64,000 nucleotides of DNA from Corynebacterium minutissimum. Its GTDB lineage: Bacteria > Actinomycetota > Actinomycetes > Mycobacteriales > Mycobacteriaceae. Position 1 is the stretch's first letter, and each line of letters starts with the position of its first letter. The notes under the pieces were generated by a model. That model did not search any database, was not told the origin of the DNA, and saw only the letters and a list, made by a program, of their open reading frames with translations. The stretch is from positions 2,542,001-2,606,000 of the forward strand of contig NZ_CP069533.1 of NCBI RefSeq assembly GCF_016889765.1, given 5' to 3'. This document shows, in pieces, positions 21,367 through 30,523 of this stretch. The position numbers were made by a program, and so were the translations under genes.

Positions 21367-22752
21367 ATGAGCCGCGTGAACGCTATTTCTTATGAGCGCT
21401 TTGGCGTGGATGAACTGTTGCTTTTTGAGGGGAATCCTCGGCGTGGTGATGTAGCCCGTATTTCGGAATCTTTGCGGGCGCGTGGCCAATATAAACCGAT
21501 TGTGGTTAACCGCGGAACGGAAACCGGTCGGCCGCTGGAAGTCTTAGCCGGTAATCACACGCTCATGGCGGCGCGGTCTATCGGGTGGGAAGAAATCGAC
21601 TGCGCGGTGATTGATGTTGATGATGATACGGCTAAAGCTATCGTCGCTTCCGATAATCGATTAGCCGACCTCGGCGGCTACGATGACGAGGCGCTGGCTG
21701 CGCTGCTGTCTGATTTGGAATCGCTCGATGGAACCGGCTATACGGATTCCGATTTGAACGAAATTCTGAAAGCGCAAGAACAACCCGAGGAACTCACGGA
21801 TAGGGATGAAGCCCCCTCGGTTCCTGACAAGGCACCCATTTCCGCGCCGGGTGATGTGTGGGAGCTCGGCCCGCACCGCCTGTGGTGTGGCGACTCTACG
21901 AATATCGATGGTGTCTTAGAAAATCTGCTGTTTGATGGGCTCGCGGATTGCGTGTGGACCGACCCGCCTTATGGCGTGTCTTATTCCTCTAACGCGCGGC
22001 ATGCTGGGGACGGTTACCAAACTAACCGGGCTAATCATTCGATTTTGAATGATGGGGAGGAAGGCCTCGCCGAGCTGCTGCATGGGGCGTTTACTACTTT
22101 GGTGGCCGCGGCTAAACCGGGCGCGCCGGTTTACGTGGCGCATGCCGATGCGAAACGCCTGGTGTTTGAAACCGCGTTTCGTGAAGCCGGTCTAATCTTT
22201 CGCCAGAACTTGATTTGGGTGAAGAACAACCACGCGATCGGGCGCGCGGATTATCACTACAAGCATGAGCCGATTCTTTTTGGTGAAGCCCCGAAATTTG
22301 GTGATGAAGCCGAAACCCCAGCGGAAGATGAAACCAATACCGACGAGGTGGATACCACCGCCCCCTACAAGGAAGGCCACGGCCCGGTGCTGTACGGTTT
22401 CGCGCCGGGCGGCGCGGTCCGCCTCGGCCGGGGTGGCCCCCGGTGGTTTGGCAATAATTCCCAGTTCACAACACTGGAATTTGCTATGCCGCGCTCGAAC
22501 GATGTTCACCCCACGATGAAGCCGGTTGATTTGGTGCTGCGCATGCTGAACAACTCATGCCCGCCGGGTGGTGTGGTCCTGGACCTCTTCGGCGGTTCCG
22601 GCTCGACCCTGATTGCTGCGCACCACCGCGGGGCGCAGGCCCGCCTGGTGGAACTGGATCCGCGGTATGTTGATGTGATTTGCCGCCGCTGGCAAGAACA
22701 TACCGGTTCGATTCCTCGGCGTGATGGAGAGGAGGTTGATTTCCTTGCATGA
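21367..22752 (+). CDS. ParB-domain/DNA methyltransferase fusion
   Basis: A 461-residue protein. Residues about 1-120 are a ParB/sulfiredoxin-like domain (LLLFEGNPRRGDVARISESL, EVLAGNHTLMAA replaces the usual GHRR motif). From about 170 an amino-methyltransferase of the N6/N4 type follows, with catalytic DPPYGVSY and the SAM-binding DLFGGSGSTLIAAHHRGA near the end, a beta-class order. An acidic insertion of about 35 residues (about 315-350) separates the two halves. Without a cognate nuclease it is likely an orphan methylase that modifies phage DNA against host restriction. Frequent next to terminase genes in actinophages. Confidence 0.85.
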   Translation: MSRVNAISYERFGVDELLLFEGNPRRGDVARISESLRARGQYKPIVVNRGTETGRPLEVLAGNHTLMAARSIGWEEIDCAVIDVDDDTAKAIVASDNRLADLGGYDDEALAALLSDLESLDGTGYTDSDLNEILKAQEQPEELTDRDEAPSVPDKAPISAPGDVWELGPHRLWCGDSTNIDGVLENLLFDGLADCVWTDPPYGVSYSSNARHAGDGYQTNRANHSILNDGEEGLAELLHGAFTTLVAAAKPGAPVYVAHADAKRLVFETAFREAGLIFRQNLIWVKNNHAIGRADYHYKHEPILFGEAPKFGDEAETPAEDETNTDEVDTTAPYKEGHGPVLYGFAPGGAVRLGRGGPRWFGNNSQFTTLEFAMPRSNDVHPTMKPVDLVLRMLNNSCPPGGVVLDLFGGSGSTLIAAHHRGAQARLVELDPRYVDVICRRWQEHTGSIPRRDGEEVDFLA

Positions 22753-23140
22753 AATTAGTGATGTGGAACGCGCGGTGAACCTGCGCGTGGCCGGCGTGTC
22801 TTACGCGGATATTGCCGACCGTCTCGGCGTTGATGTGATTGAAGCCGAGGACATGGTGGCTGGCTACCTGTCTGCCATGAGCTCGGAATCGCCTGATATT
22901 CGTATCCGTCTTGAACTGTCCCGGCTGGATTCTTTGCTGAAGGCGATTTGGAAGCAGGCCGCCCGCGGTGACTCTACCGCTGTAGGGCAGGCCCTGAAGA
23001 TTACCGGCCAGCGCGCGACCCTGCTGTCGAAACTCGGCGATAACCCGTTGGAATCCGGCGTTAGTACTGAACTCGACGGCTCCGTTTCTGAAGAAATGGC
23101 GCGATTGTGGAAGCCGGCTGATTTGAAACAGGGGGAATAA
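22745..23140 (+). CDS. Probable terminase small subunit-like HTH protein
   Basis: A 131-residue protein with an N-terminal HTH (ERAVNLRVAGVSYADIADRLGV) followed by helices rich in charged residues. Its place directly before the terminase genes suggests a DNA-recognising small terminase role. TTG 22745 was chosen because AGGAGG ends 9 bp upstream; ATG starts further upstream would place the ribosome binding site inside the gene. Overlaps the methyltransferase end by 8 bp. Confidence 0.6.
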   Translation: MHEISDVERAVNLRVAGVSYADIADRLGVDVIEAEDMVAGYLSAMSSESPDIRIRLELSRLDSLLKAIWKQAARGDSTAVGQALKITGQRATLLSKLGDNPLESGVSTELDGSVSEEMARLWKPADLKQGE

Positions 23141-23490
23141 TGTCTATCTCTGAAGATTACTCATTGCCGGCTTTCGTAGTCCGGTCCATTGCTGCGCGTG
23201 GTGATGTGATTACCGAGGCGGACTCTGCCATGGTGCAGGTTGCTTTGTTAGCAGCAAACCAGCTGGAAAAGGAATTTCTGGCCGGTGGTGAACGCGCTAC
23301 TAAAGCGATGTACATGATTCCGCATTTCAAGAACCTCATGACTGATTTTGGTTGCCTTCCAGCTGCGCGCGCCGAGCTCGATGCTCTATTGAAGCGTCTG
23401 AAGGAAACCGGTTCCGAGCCGGGCCCTGAAGATAAGGAAGTGAAGAACGAAATCGCCGCGCGCCGGGCCCGTATCCGTGGCCGGGCTTAA
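23140..23490 (+). CDS. Terminase small subunit (P27-like)
   Basis: A 116-residue helical protein with LLAANQLEKEFLAGGERATKAMYMIPHFKNLMTDFG (quoted region about 35-70) followed by LPAARAELDALLKRL, resembling P27-family small terminases that bind the packaging site and regulate the large subunit. It overlaps the large terminase gene by 14 bp, strong contextual support. Between this and the preceding HTH protein, one is the true small subunit. Confidence 0.6.
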   Translation: MSISEDYSLPAFVVRSIAARGDVITEADSAMVQVALLAANQLEKEFLAGGERATKAMYMIPHFKNLMTDFGCLPAARAELDALLKRLKETGSEPGPEDKEVKNEIAARRARIRGRA

Positions 23491-25159
23491 GGGCAAGACC
23501 GAGCCGCGTATTTTCACCCCTCCGCTGGTGGAACTCACCCCGGAAACGTCTTTGGGTTTCGGGGTGATTGAATTCGCCGAGACGGTGCTCGGCCTGGAGC
23601 TAAGGCCGTGGCAAAAGTGGTTGTTTATCCATGCTCTCGAGCTGGATATGACAACGGTTCCGGGCTCTGATTCCTTCGACCCGGATACGCCGCCGGCGCG
23701 CTATTACGATTACCGCTTTAGGCAGGTCTGCGTGCTTGTTGGACGCCAGAACGGTAAAACGCTTCTAATGTGCATCCTCGGCCTGTGGAGGTTGTTCTAT
23801 GACGGGGCATCCGAAATGATTTCCGCTGCTCAAAATCTAAATGTTGCGCAAGGCACATTGAAGGAAGCGTTTAATCTGGCTCGGTCTCATCCTGATATGA
23901 AGAAATATTTACCCCACGAGATGAAGCGCGGGAAGTGGGTTCCAACTATGCGAACCGCTAACGGTTCGAACCGTCTTGAATTAGGGGAGGTCCCGAAAGG
24001 TTTAGAGTATGTGCTTGATGCGGCGGGAAGTATGCCCGCCTGGTATGTGGTTGCTAATAACGGCGGTGGCCGTTCCTACTCTGTGGATTTGGCGCTACTC
24101 GACGAGGTGCGGGAATATACCGATGAAGAAATGTGGGAAGCCATCGAGCCAACTACCTCGGAGCGGCCCCGGAATCAAATTTGGGCGTTCAGTAACGCCG
24201 GTACCGCGCAGTCTGTGGTGTTGAGGCGTATTCGGAACGTTGCTCTGAAGGCGATTAACGCCGGCGATACCGATGATGAACGCCTCTTTTTGGCGGAATG
24301 GTCCGCCGAGCCGGGCCGCTCTATCTTTGATAGGGAAGGTTGGGCGGAAGCGAACCCGTCATTGGGGTACGGCGTGCGTACGGAATCGGACATGCTGGCT
24401 AAAGCGAAAGCGGCGGTGGATCCGGAAGCTGAAAAGTCCTCCCCGGATGGATTCCGTACGGAATACCTGTGTCAATGGGTGGAATCTTTGGAGCCGGGAA
24501 AGATTGGGGAGGACTTGTGGGCCTCTTTGGAATCCCCGGTGGAAATCGACCCGGAAGAAACGCCGGTTTATGTCGGTATCGATGTCGCGGTGGAAGCGCG
24601 CGCGGCTCATGTCGCGGTGGCTTTCGAGCGCCCGGATGGTCATTGGCATGTGGAGGTAGTTGCCTCCCGCGCGGGTATCGCGTGGGTTGCTGATTGGCTG
24701 GAAGCCCGCCGCGCGGTGGGTTTCGACGGCCGTGTTGGTATGCAGATTCGCGGCGCTCCCTCGGCGGCGCTGGCCCCGTTGCTGGAAGATGCCGGCGTGG
24801 AAATCGTGCCGTGGCAGGGTGCGGAAATGAGCGGCTCTGTCCTGGGATACCTGAACGCTATTCGCGCGGGTGAAGTTCATCATTCCGGCCGGGCGGAAGG
24901 GGAGGAAGCTTCCCCGACTCTGCTGGAAGCCGCGGTGGTAGGTGTGCGCGATAGGAAGGCCGGCGACGTCTTTATCTGGGATAGGGATAAATCGGTAGGC
25001 GATGCAACCCCGTTCATTGCAACGAATATCGCGTGGTGGCTTGGCCACCATAAGGAAGAAGAATTTATCTCTGCTTATTCCGGCGACGGCTGGATTGATG
25101 AAGATGAAGCGGATGAAGAACTCTCCGAGGACCTGGACGCGGGAATGATTATTTTCTGA
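23477..25159 (+). CDS. terL: Terminase large subunit
   Basis: A 560-residue DNA-packaging motor. ATPase domain: Walker A GRQNGKT at residues 89-95, Walker B LALLDEVREYT at about 202-212, coupling segment WAFSNAGTAQS. The C-terminal RNase H-like nuclease has acidic motifs in YVGIDVAVEARAAHVAV and near VEIVPWQG and GDATPFIATNI. It cuts concatemeric DNA and pumps it through the portal encoded next. Start is GTG after CCGTATCC; overlap with the preceding gene supports it. Confidence 0.93.
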   Translation: MAGLKGKTEPRIFTPPLVELTPETSLGFGVIEFAETVLGLELRPWQKWLFIHALELDMTTVPGSDSFDPDTPPARYYDYRFRQVCVLVGRQNGKTLLMCILGLWRLFYDGASEMISAAQNLNVAQGTLKEAFNLARSHPDMKKYLPHEMKRGKWVPTMRTANGSNRLELGEVPKGLEYVLDAAGSMPAWYVVANNGGGRSYSVDLALLDEVREYTDEEMWEAIEPTTSERPRNQIWAFSNAGTAQSVVLRRIRNVALKAINAGDTDDERLFLAEWSAEPGRSIFDREGWAEANPSLGYGVRTESDMLAKAKAAVDPEAEKSSPDGFRTEYLCQWVESLEPGKIGEDLWASLESPVEIDPEETPVYVGIDVAVEARAAHVAVAFERPDGHWHVEVVASRAGIAWVADWLEARRAVGFDGRVGMQIRGAPSAALAPLLEDAGVEIVPWQGAEMSGSVLGYLNAIRAGEVHHSGRAEGEEASPTLLEAAVVGVRDRKAGDVFIWDRDKSVGDATPFIATNIAWWLGHHKEEEFISAYSGDGWIDEDEADEELSEDLDAGMIIF

Positions 25160-25170
25160 TAGGAGGCCTT

Positions 25171-26430
25171 ATGGGCATTCTGGATAAATTAACCGGGTGG
25201 CGGCGCCCCCCGGCGGAAGAACCGCGTAACTATGCCCTCGATAACGGGATTAACCTCAACGAAATCTGGGACTTCCATATTGATCACATGTCGGTGGAAG
25301 ATTTGTACCGTACTCAACCGCATTTGCGTACGGTAACCAGCTTCATCGCCCGTATGGTGTCATCCGTATCCCTGCATGCTTACCGGCGGGAAGCCGACGG
25401 CGGGCGGGTAAGGGTGCATGATTCCGAGCTTGCCCAATTGCTGAAGCAATCTTCCCGGTCTTTGCTCATGTCTGATTTGCTTACCACTACCGTGATGGAT
25501 CTCTGCCTGTACGACGAGTGGATTTGGTACGTGGATTATGATGATTCGTGGGGGGCGCGGTGGTCCATTTATCCGATTCCTCTACGGTGGGTAAGGAAAC
25601 GGTATTTTGATGACCCGTGGACTTTTAAGGGCATTACCCTAAACGATGAACGCGGCCGGGAAATCTTCCTACCCGCGGAAAAGCTCATTCGCCATTCGGG
25701 TTATAACCCGTCTTCCACCCAGTGCGGTGTTTCCCCGATCCTCGCTCTGAAAGATGTGCTGAAGCAAAATAGGGCCCGGGCGGAATACCAGGCCCAGCTG
25801 TGGGATAGGGGCCCGCGTATGGCCGGTTTCATCGAGCGGCCGCTGGATGCGAAATGGGACCATAAGGACCGCCAGCGGTTTAAGTCTGATTTGCGTGCCC
25901 AATTCGCCGCCGGTGGTTCCGGCGCGGGTGGAATTGCCCTACTGGAAGATGGGATGAAGTTCTCCCCTCATCACCTGAAGGCTTCCGATGAGCAGGTGGT
26001 GGAACAAACCAAACTTTCTCTGGAAACCGTGGCGCAGGTCTATCACGTGAACCCGACCATGGTGGGCATTCTGGATAACGCGAATTATTCCAACGTGAAG
26101 GAATTCCGGCAGTCCCTCTACGGTGATTCCCTGCTGCCAATCATGAAGGGGATCGAGGAAGCGCTGAATTCTTTCCTGCTGCCAATGATGGGGGTGGAAA
26201 CCGACGAGTACTACGCGGAATTCAATATGGGCGAGCGTCTGCGCGCCCGATTTGAAGAGCAGGCCGCGGTTACCTCCCAGGCGATTGGTGCGCCGTGGAT
26301 GACCGTGAATGAAGGCCGCGCGATGAACAACCTTCCGAAAATTGATGGTGGCGATGACCTTGCCCGCCCGCTGAATACGGAATTCGGAAGTAGCGGCCCG
26401 GAAGGTGAACCGGAAGGGGATAGCGAATGA
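25171..26430 (+). CDS. Portal protein (HK97 family)
   Basis: A 419-residue phage portal. Family traits: RTVTSFIARMVSSVSLHAYRR near 50-70, LYDEWIWYVDY in the wing, IRHSGYNPSSTQCGVSPILA around 175-195, and AQVYHVNPTMVGIL in the stem region. Twelve copies form the DNA entry ring at one capsid vertex. It follows terL by 11 bp with TAGGAGG before the ATG. Confidence 0.92.
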   Translation: MGILDKLTGWRRPPAEEPRNYALDNGINLNEIWDFHIDHMSVEDLYRTQPHLRTVTSFIARMVSSVSLHAYRREADGGRVRVHDSELAQLLKQSSRSLLMSDLLTTTVMDLCLYDEWIWYVDYDDSWGARWSIYPIPLRWVRKRYFDDPWTFKGITLNDERGREIFLPAEKLIRHSGYNPSSTQCGVSPILALKDVLKQNRARAEYQAQLWDRGPRMAGFIERPLDAKWDHKDRQRFKSDLRAQFAAGGSGAGGIALLEDGMKFSPHHLKASDEQVVEQTKLSLETVAQVYHVNPTMVGILDNANYSNVKEFRQSLYGDSLLPIMKGIEEALNSFLLPMMGVETDEYYAEFNMGERLRARFEEQAAVTSQAIGAPWMTVNEGRAMNNLPKIDGGDDLARPLNTEFGSSGPEGEPEGDSE

Positions 26431-26780
26431 TTGAGCTAGTGTCCTGGGGTTACCAATACGGGAACGCGCCGGTAGGCCACGCCGCTTTCGACCTCACAGT
26501 TCTTCCCCCACCCCCGCCGATAGTTGCCAACGGCTGCGGCCTCGACGAGCCGGTGCAGCGCTACTACCTCTCTGACCCCGTGGTTCAACAATGGGCGGCG
26601 ACTATCGCCTGCCTCGGCCTGGAGCTCGAGCGAAATCATGAATCCCCGCTCATGGTGTTCATCTGCAAGGAAGGCCGCCACCGCTCCGTGGCCATGGCGG
26701 AATACGTAGGGGAACTTTTACGGCTCGGCGGCTCGAAAAATACTATTAGGCACCTTTGCCTAGGAGGTGATCAACGATGA
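26427..26780 (+). CDS. RapZ C-terminal-domain-like phage protein
   Basis: A 117-residue protein resembling the C-terminal domain of RapZ (the RNase adaptor protein): FDLTVLPPPPPIVANGCGLD corresponds to RapZ's D(V/L)RFLPNP...GLD stretch, EPVQRYYLSD to its DxPVxxYV segment, and FICKEGRHRSVAMAEYVGEL to CTGGxHRSVxxAExL. RapZ binds GlmZ sRNA and glucosamine-6-phosphate through this domain. Here it stands alone between portal and protease, overlapping both neighbours by 4 bp. The next gene starts with a P-loop, so both halves of a RapZ-like architecture sit side by side. Role unknown. Confidence 0.7.
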   Translation: MIELVSWGYQYGNAPVGHAAFDLTVLPPPPPIVANGCGLDEPVQRYYLSDPVVQQWAATIACLGLELERNHESPLMVFICKEGRHRSVAMAEYVGELLRLGGSKNTIRHLCLGGDQR

Positions 26781-27907
26781 CTATTCACGTTGTCATGGGC
26801 CCGCCGTGCTCTGGTAAATCAACCTACGTCGCGAAAAAGGCCGGAGTCGGCAACCCCCGCTTTGATGTAGACGCGGTGTACTCATGCCTAGCGGGGCAGG
26901 AACTGCATCATGAAAAACCGCCGGCGATTACGGATGTAGTTTCCGCTATGCGGCGCGGTCTTTATGGCTGGCTCATGGATCCGGAAACTCGGCCCGTTGG
27001 TGATGTGTGGCTGATCCATGGCAACCCGCCGCCGGCGACAATCGCCTCTTTTAAGGCGGTTGGGGCGGAGTTTCATATTCTCGACCCCGGTATGGAAGCC
27101 TGCCTAGCCCGCGCGGAAGAGGATGACCGCCCTGAAGGAACGGAAGAACGAATTAGGGGCTGGTACGACAACCCGCCGGTAATTCCCGACGATGAAAAGG
27201 AAGGTGAACCAGTGCTGAAAGATTTCAAGGTGGAAGTAAAGGCCGGCGGCGCCGATGACACCCCGGAAGGCTATATCTCCGCTTACGCCGCGGTATTCGA
27301 CAACGTTGATTCATACGGTGATGTAATCCGCCGCGGCGCTTTTGAGGAAACGCTGAAGGAATGGAAGGAATCCGGAAACAATATCCCGCTGCTGTACGGC
27401 CATGATTTCGCGGATCCTTTCTCAAATATCGGCGTGGTTACCTCCGCGGTGGAAGATGACCACGGCCTGAAGATTGAGGCGGTCCTGGACCTCGACAACG
27501 AAAAGGCGGCGCAGGTTCATCGCCTGATTAAGGAACGCCGTCTATCTCAGATGAGCTTCGCGTTCCGCGTGCTCGATGCTGCGGAAGCCACCGTGGATGA
27601 CGAGCACGTCTTTGAGCTGAAGCGCTTGAAGCTCTATGAGGTGTCCGTCGTTCCGATTGGCGCGAATGAACAAACTGAAATTTTGTCCGTTAAGAACGCC
27701 TCCGAGATGCTGTCGACCGCTGTGAAGCAGGCCGGGAAGCTGTCCGAGGCGGAGCGCGCTCGCCTGTCACAGGCGTGTAAGGCCGCCGCTCATGAACTCG
27801 ACGGCGCCCCCGGCGCCGATGAATCGGCGGAAGATGAATCCAGCTTAGCCCGCGCCCGCGCGGCTAAGGCTCTCGTGATGCTCATGGAAGGAGCAACTAA
27901 TGCGTAA
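26777..27907 (+). CDS. P-loop kinase-like domain fused to HK97 prohead protease
   Basis: A 376-residue fusion. Residues 1-145 begin MTIHVVMGPPCSGKSTYVAK, a Walker A P-loop as in zeta/polynucleotide-kinase-like enzymes, with FDVDAVYS and a DDRPEGTEERIRGW lid-like segment. Residues about 150-310 are a U35/S78-type prohead protease: GYISAYAAVFDNVDSYGDVI, IPLLYGHDFADP with the catalytic His, and LSQMSFAFRV with the catalytic Ser. The acidic C-terminal tail may act in scaffold function. The protease cleaves the capsid's N-terminal arm during maturation. The ATP-binding domain is an unusual addition. Confidence 0.82.
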   Translation: MTIHVVMGPPCSGKSTYVAKKAGVGNPRFDVDAVYSCLAGQELHHEKPPAITDVVSAMRRGLYGWLMDPETRPVGDVWLIHGNPPPATIASFKAVGAEFHILDPGMEACLARAEEDDRPEGTEERIRGWYDNPPVIPDDEKEGEPVLKDFKVEVKAGGADDTPEGYISAYAAVFDNVDSYGDVIRRGAFEETLKEWKESGNNIPLLYGHDFADPFSNIGVVTSAVEDDHGLKIEAVLDLDNEKAAQVHRLIKERRLSQMSFAFRVLDAAEATVDDEHVFELKRLKLYEVSVVPIGANEQTEILSVKNASEMLSTAVKQAGKLSEAERARLSQACKAAAHELDGAPGADESAEDESSLARARAAKALVMLMEGATNA

Positions 27908-29171
27908 GACGATCGCAGAACTGAAGGCCGAGCGCGATAAGCTCCGTGCCGAAATTGAGGAGATTGCCTTTAAGGGCGACTCCATGTCCGAGGCGGAATA
28001 CAACGCAGTTAAGGAAAAGATGGACGAGGTGAAGGAATACGACGCGGAAATCGCGGATCGTGTCGAGCGCGATGAAATGCTGAAGGCCCTGAAGCAGTTC
28101 GGTCGCGGCGCTGATTCCGGTGATCCTTCCCCGACGGGTGAAACCGATGAATCTACCCTCGGCGGTCATTTCGTGAAGTCCGCCGCCGCCGAGCTGAAGG
28201 CCTTCCGCCCGGGTAAGACGATTTCCTACCAGGCCCCGGAATTTAAGGCGGCCTCCGACCCGTCTCTTACCGGCGGCCAGGGCCAGGGCGTTATCGATGG
28301 ATACGCCACCGAGTGGTCCCGCGCGATTGTCAACCAGCGCCGTGAGCGCCTGGTAGCCGCCGACCTCATGGGCTCTGCGCGTCTTACCCAGCCGGTAATT
28401 AAGTACCTGGTTGAAAAGCTTAACCGCATTGCGGAAGGCGGCCCGGAGTTCGTCGCCGAGGGCGCTAAGAAGCCGTACGTCCGCTACTCCCCGCTGGATC
28501 TGGTAACCGAGTCCCCGGCTAAGATTGCGGCGCTTACTAAGGTCTCCGATGAGATGCTGGAAGATCTTCCGTTCATCGCGGATTACATTAATAACCAGCT
28601 TGTCTACGACCTCTCTGTCGAGGAAGAAAAAGCCCTCCTGAATGGTGACGGCCAGGGCTCCAACCTCATGGGCCTTTTCAACCGTGAAGGAATTCAGTCT
28701 CATGATATTTCCGGCGACCCGTTCGATGGTCTGCTGGAAGCTATCGATATGGTTGCGCTGGCTACCCCGCTTACCGCCGACGGCATCATGCTTAACCCGG
28801 CGGATTACCAGCAGCTGCGCAAGAAGAAGGACAATAACGGTCAGTACCTCGCCGGCGGTCCGTTCCAGGGCCAGTACGGCAATAACGGTATTCTGTTGTC
28901 CCCGGCGGTGTGGGGCCTGAGCGTGGTTTCCACCCCGGCGGTGGAGCAGGGTACCTACATGGTGGGCGCGTTCCGCCAGGGTGCGACTATCCTTCGCCGC
29001 GGTGGCCTGCGCGTGGATTCCACGAATACCAACGTGGATGATTTCGAGAACAACCTCGTTACCCTGCGCGCCGAGGAGCGTCTCGGCCTCATGGTTCCGC
29101 GCCCGGCTGCATTCGTCACGGGTAAGATTTCCGGCGCCGGCGCTGCCGCCGATACCGGAGCGGCTGCCTAA
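27900..29171 (+). CDS. Major capsid protein (HK97 fold)
   Basis: A 423-residue HK97 gp5-like protein. Residues 1-65 form a coiled-coil delta domain (AELKAERDKLRAEIEEIA) that serves as built-in scaffold and is removed by the upstream protease. The fold proper begins near 110; KISDEML-like KVSDEMLEDLPFIADYI, GDGQGSNLMGLFN and RVEERLGL-like RAEERLGLMVPRPAAF are capsid hallmarks. Overlaps the protease gene by 8 bp; no separate scaffold gene is present, consistent with the fused delta domain. Confidence 0.93.
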   Translation: MRKTIAELKAERDKLRAEIEEIAFKGDSMSEAEYNAVKEKMDEVKEYDAEIADRVERDEMLKALKQFGRGADSGDPSPTGETDESTLGGHFVKSAAAELKAFRPGKTISYQAPEFKAASDPSLTGGQGQGVIDGYATEWSRAIVNQRRERLVAADLMGSARLTQPVIKYLVEKLNRIAEGGPEFVAEGAKKPYVRYSPLDLVTESPAKIAALTKVSDEMLEDLPFIADYINNQLVYDLSVEEEKALLNGDGQGSNLMGLFNREGIQSHDISGDPFDGLLEAIDMVALATPLTADGIMLNPADYQQLRKKKDNNGQYLAGGPFQGQYGNNGILLSPAVWGLSVVSTPAVEQGTYMVGAFRQGATILRRGGLRVDSTNTNVDDFENNLVTLRAEERLGLMVPRPAAFVTGKISGAGAAADTGAAA

Positions 29172-29365
29172 TGGGCACCCCGCGTGAACTGCGCCCCTAT
29201 AGCGTTCCGGTAGGAAGCGGGCTGGAGTTCACCCTCATGCTCTCCCCGGAAACTGCCGCCCGTCACTACCCGGATGCCCGGGAAGTGAAGGTGGCGCCGG
29301 TGGAAGTAAAGGCGGATAAGCCGCGCCGCGGCCGCCCCCGGAAGAACCGCGCTGCATCTGACTAG
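29171..29365 (+). CDS. Small basic protein after capsid gene
   Basis: A 64-residue protein; start overlaps the capsid stop. The tail is very basic (KADKPRRGRPRKNRAA) and contains an AT-hook-like GRP core. Possibly a minor head or DNA-associated protein; function not known. Confidence 0.6.
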   Translation: MGTPRELRPYSVPVGSGLEFTLMLSPETAARHYPDAREVKVAPVEVKADKPRRGRPRKNRAASD

Positions 29366-29392
29366 GCACCTATCGGAGGAAGGGGGTCTGTG

Positions 29393-29890
29393 ATGGAACT
29401 CGAGCACGGCGTTGAATCGTCTGATCCGCAGGTTCCTCAGGAGGCCATTGACCGGGCTGTTTCTACGCTGCGCCAGCTGTGCGGGTGGCATATTTTCCCG
29501 GTCATTGATGAAGAACTGGCAATCCTGGTTCCCGGTGACGGCCAGGTGATCCTTCCAACGAAACGCCTTGTGGAAGTGGAATCCCTGCATGTGGATTCCC
29601 GCCCGGTAGATGTGTCCGCCCTTACCTATGATGAGGCCGGTATCGTCTACGTTCCCGGGCTAAAGCCCCGCCGGGACGGGGTTCCGCGGAAGGTTGAGGC
29701 GAAAATACGCCATGGTTTCGATAATCCTGTGGATGTTATCGGCGTGGTGAAGGCCATGGCGGCGCGGTCCTGCCAGCCTCAATCGTCTTATACCGTGGGC
29801 CGTATCTCCCTCGGCGCGCCCGGTGCTGCGACCCCGCAGTCAACGGAATGGCGATTGGTCGATTTCTATAAGTTGGGGGCTCGGCCATGA
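29393..29890 (+). CDS. Head-tail connector (adaptor) protein
   Basis: A 165-residue protein. AIDRAVSTLRQLCGWHIFPV at the N-terminus and LPTKRLVEVESLHVDSRPVD, then YTVGRISL and WRLVDFYKLG, match actinophage head-to-tail adaptors of the gp6/gp15 type that bind the portal ring. ATG 29393 is preferred to the GTG just before it, given GGAGGAAGGGGG. Position after capsid fits. Confidence 0.72.
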   Translation: MELEHGVESSDPQVPQEAIDRAVSTLRQLCGWHIFPVIDEELAILVPGDGQVILPTKRLVEVESLHVDSRPVDVSALTYDEAGIVYVPGLKPRRDGVPRKVEAKIRHGFDNPVDVIGVVKAMAARSCQPQSSYTVGRISLGAPGAATPQSTEWRLVDFYKLGARP

Positions 29891-30252
29891 CCGGGGGCCT
29901 GATTTTTAACCAGCGCCTGGAGCTGAAGGTCCCGCGGGAAGTCGACAGCGTGTATTCCTCCGAGCCGGTACTGGATTGGGATAACCCGGAATGGAAGGAA
30001 GTCCCTTTTCAAGTATCGGTTCAATTCGGCGGGACCTCGGAGGGCGATGACGATCGCCCCCAGGTGGTTACGTCTTACGTACTTATTACCCCGCCGGGGA
30101 CTGATATTCCGGAACTCTCGGCGGAAAGCGTGATACGTGTCGGCGGGGTAATGGAGCTAGCGGTAGTCGGCGAGCCTGCCCGGTGGCCCGACCCGTGGAA
30201 CGCCGGGGTAGTGCATCATTTGGAAGCCGATTTGGAGGTAGTCGATGGCTAA
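29887..30252 (+). CDS. Head-tail stopper-like protein
   Basis: A 121-residue, mostly beta-strand protein (VQFGGTSEGDDDRPQVVTSY, LITPPGTDIPELSAESVIRV, WNAGVVHHLEADLEVVDG). This fits head-completion stopper proteins, which close the portal channel. Called by position and fold character; overlaps both neighbours. Confidence 0.6.
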   Translation: MTGGLIFNQRLELKVPREVDSVYSSEPVLDWDNPEWKEVPFQVSVQFGGTSEGDDDRPQVVTSYVLITPPGTDIPELSAESVIRVGGVMELAVVGEPARWPDPWNAGVVHHLEADLEVVDG

Positions 30253-30523
30253 TTATCCGGGCTGGCAAATGAAGATGTGGGATTCCCTGAATCGGGATAA
30301 AAAGCTGCAGGCCGCGGTTATTGACCGCGCTCATAAGACGGCGCGGCGTGCTACTCAACTTTCCCGGGAATCCGGCGGGACTGCTAACTATTCCGTGACC
30401 TCTGGTATCCGCCCCGGGGGCCGTTTCTACGCTTCCGTGGTGTCTGACAATGGTGCGGAAGAGCAGGGAACGGAAGAGGTTCCGCGTACTAATGCGCTAC
30501 GGCGGGCGGTGCGCGGTGGATAA
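30245..30523 (+). CDS. Neck/tail-completion protein (HK97 gp10-like)
   Basis: A 92-residue protein, ALRRAVRGG at the end, VIDRAHKTARRATQLSRESG helix and strands with SGIRPGGRFYASVVSDN. This matches small gp10-like tail-connector proteins between stopper and terminator. Its stop overlaps the next GTG start. Confidence 0.6.
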   Translation: MANYPGWQMKMWDSLNRDKKLQAAVIDRAHKTARRATQLSRESGGTANYSVTSGIRPGGRFYASVVSDNGAEEQGTEEVPRTNALRRAVRGG

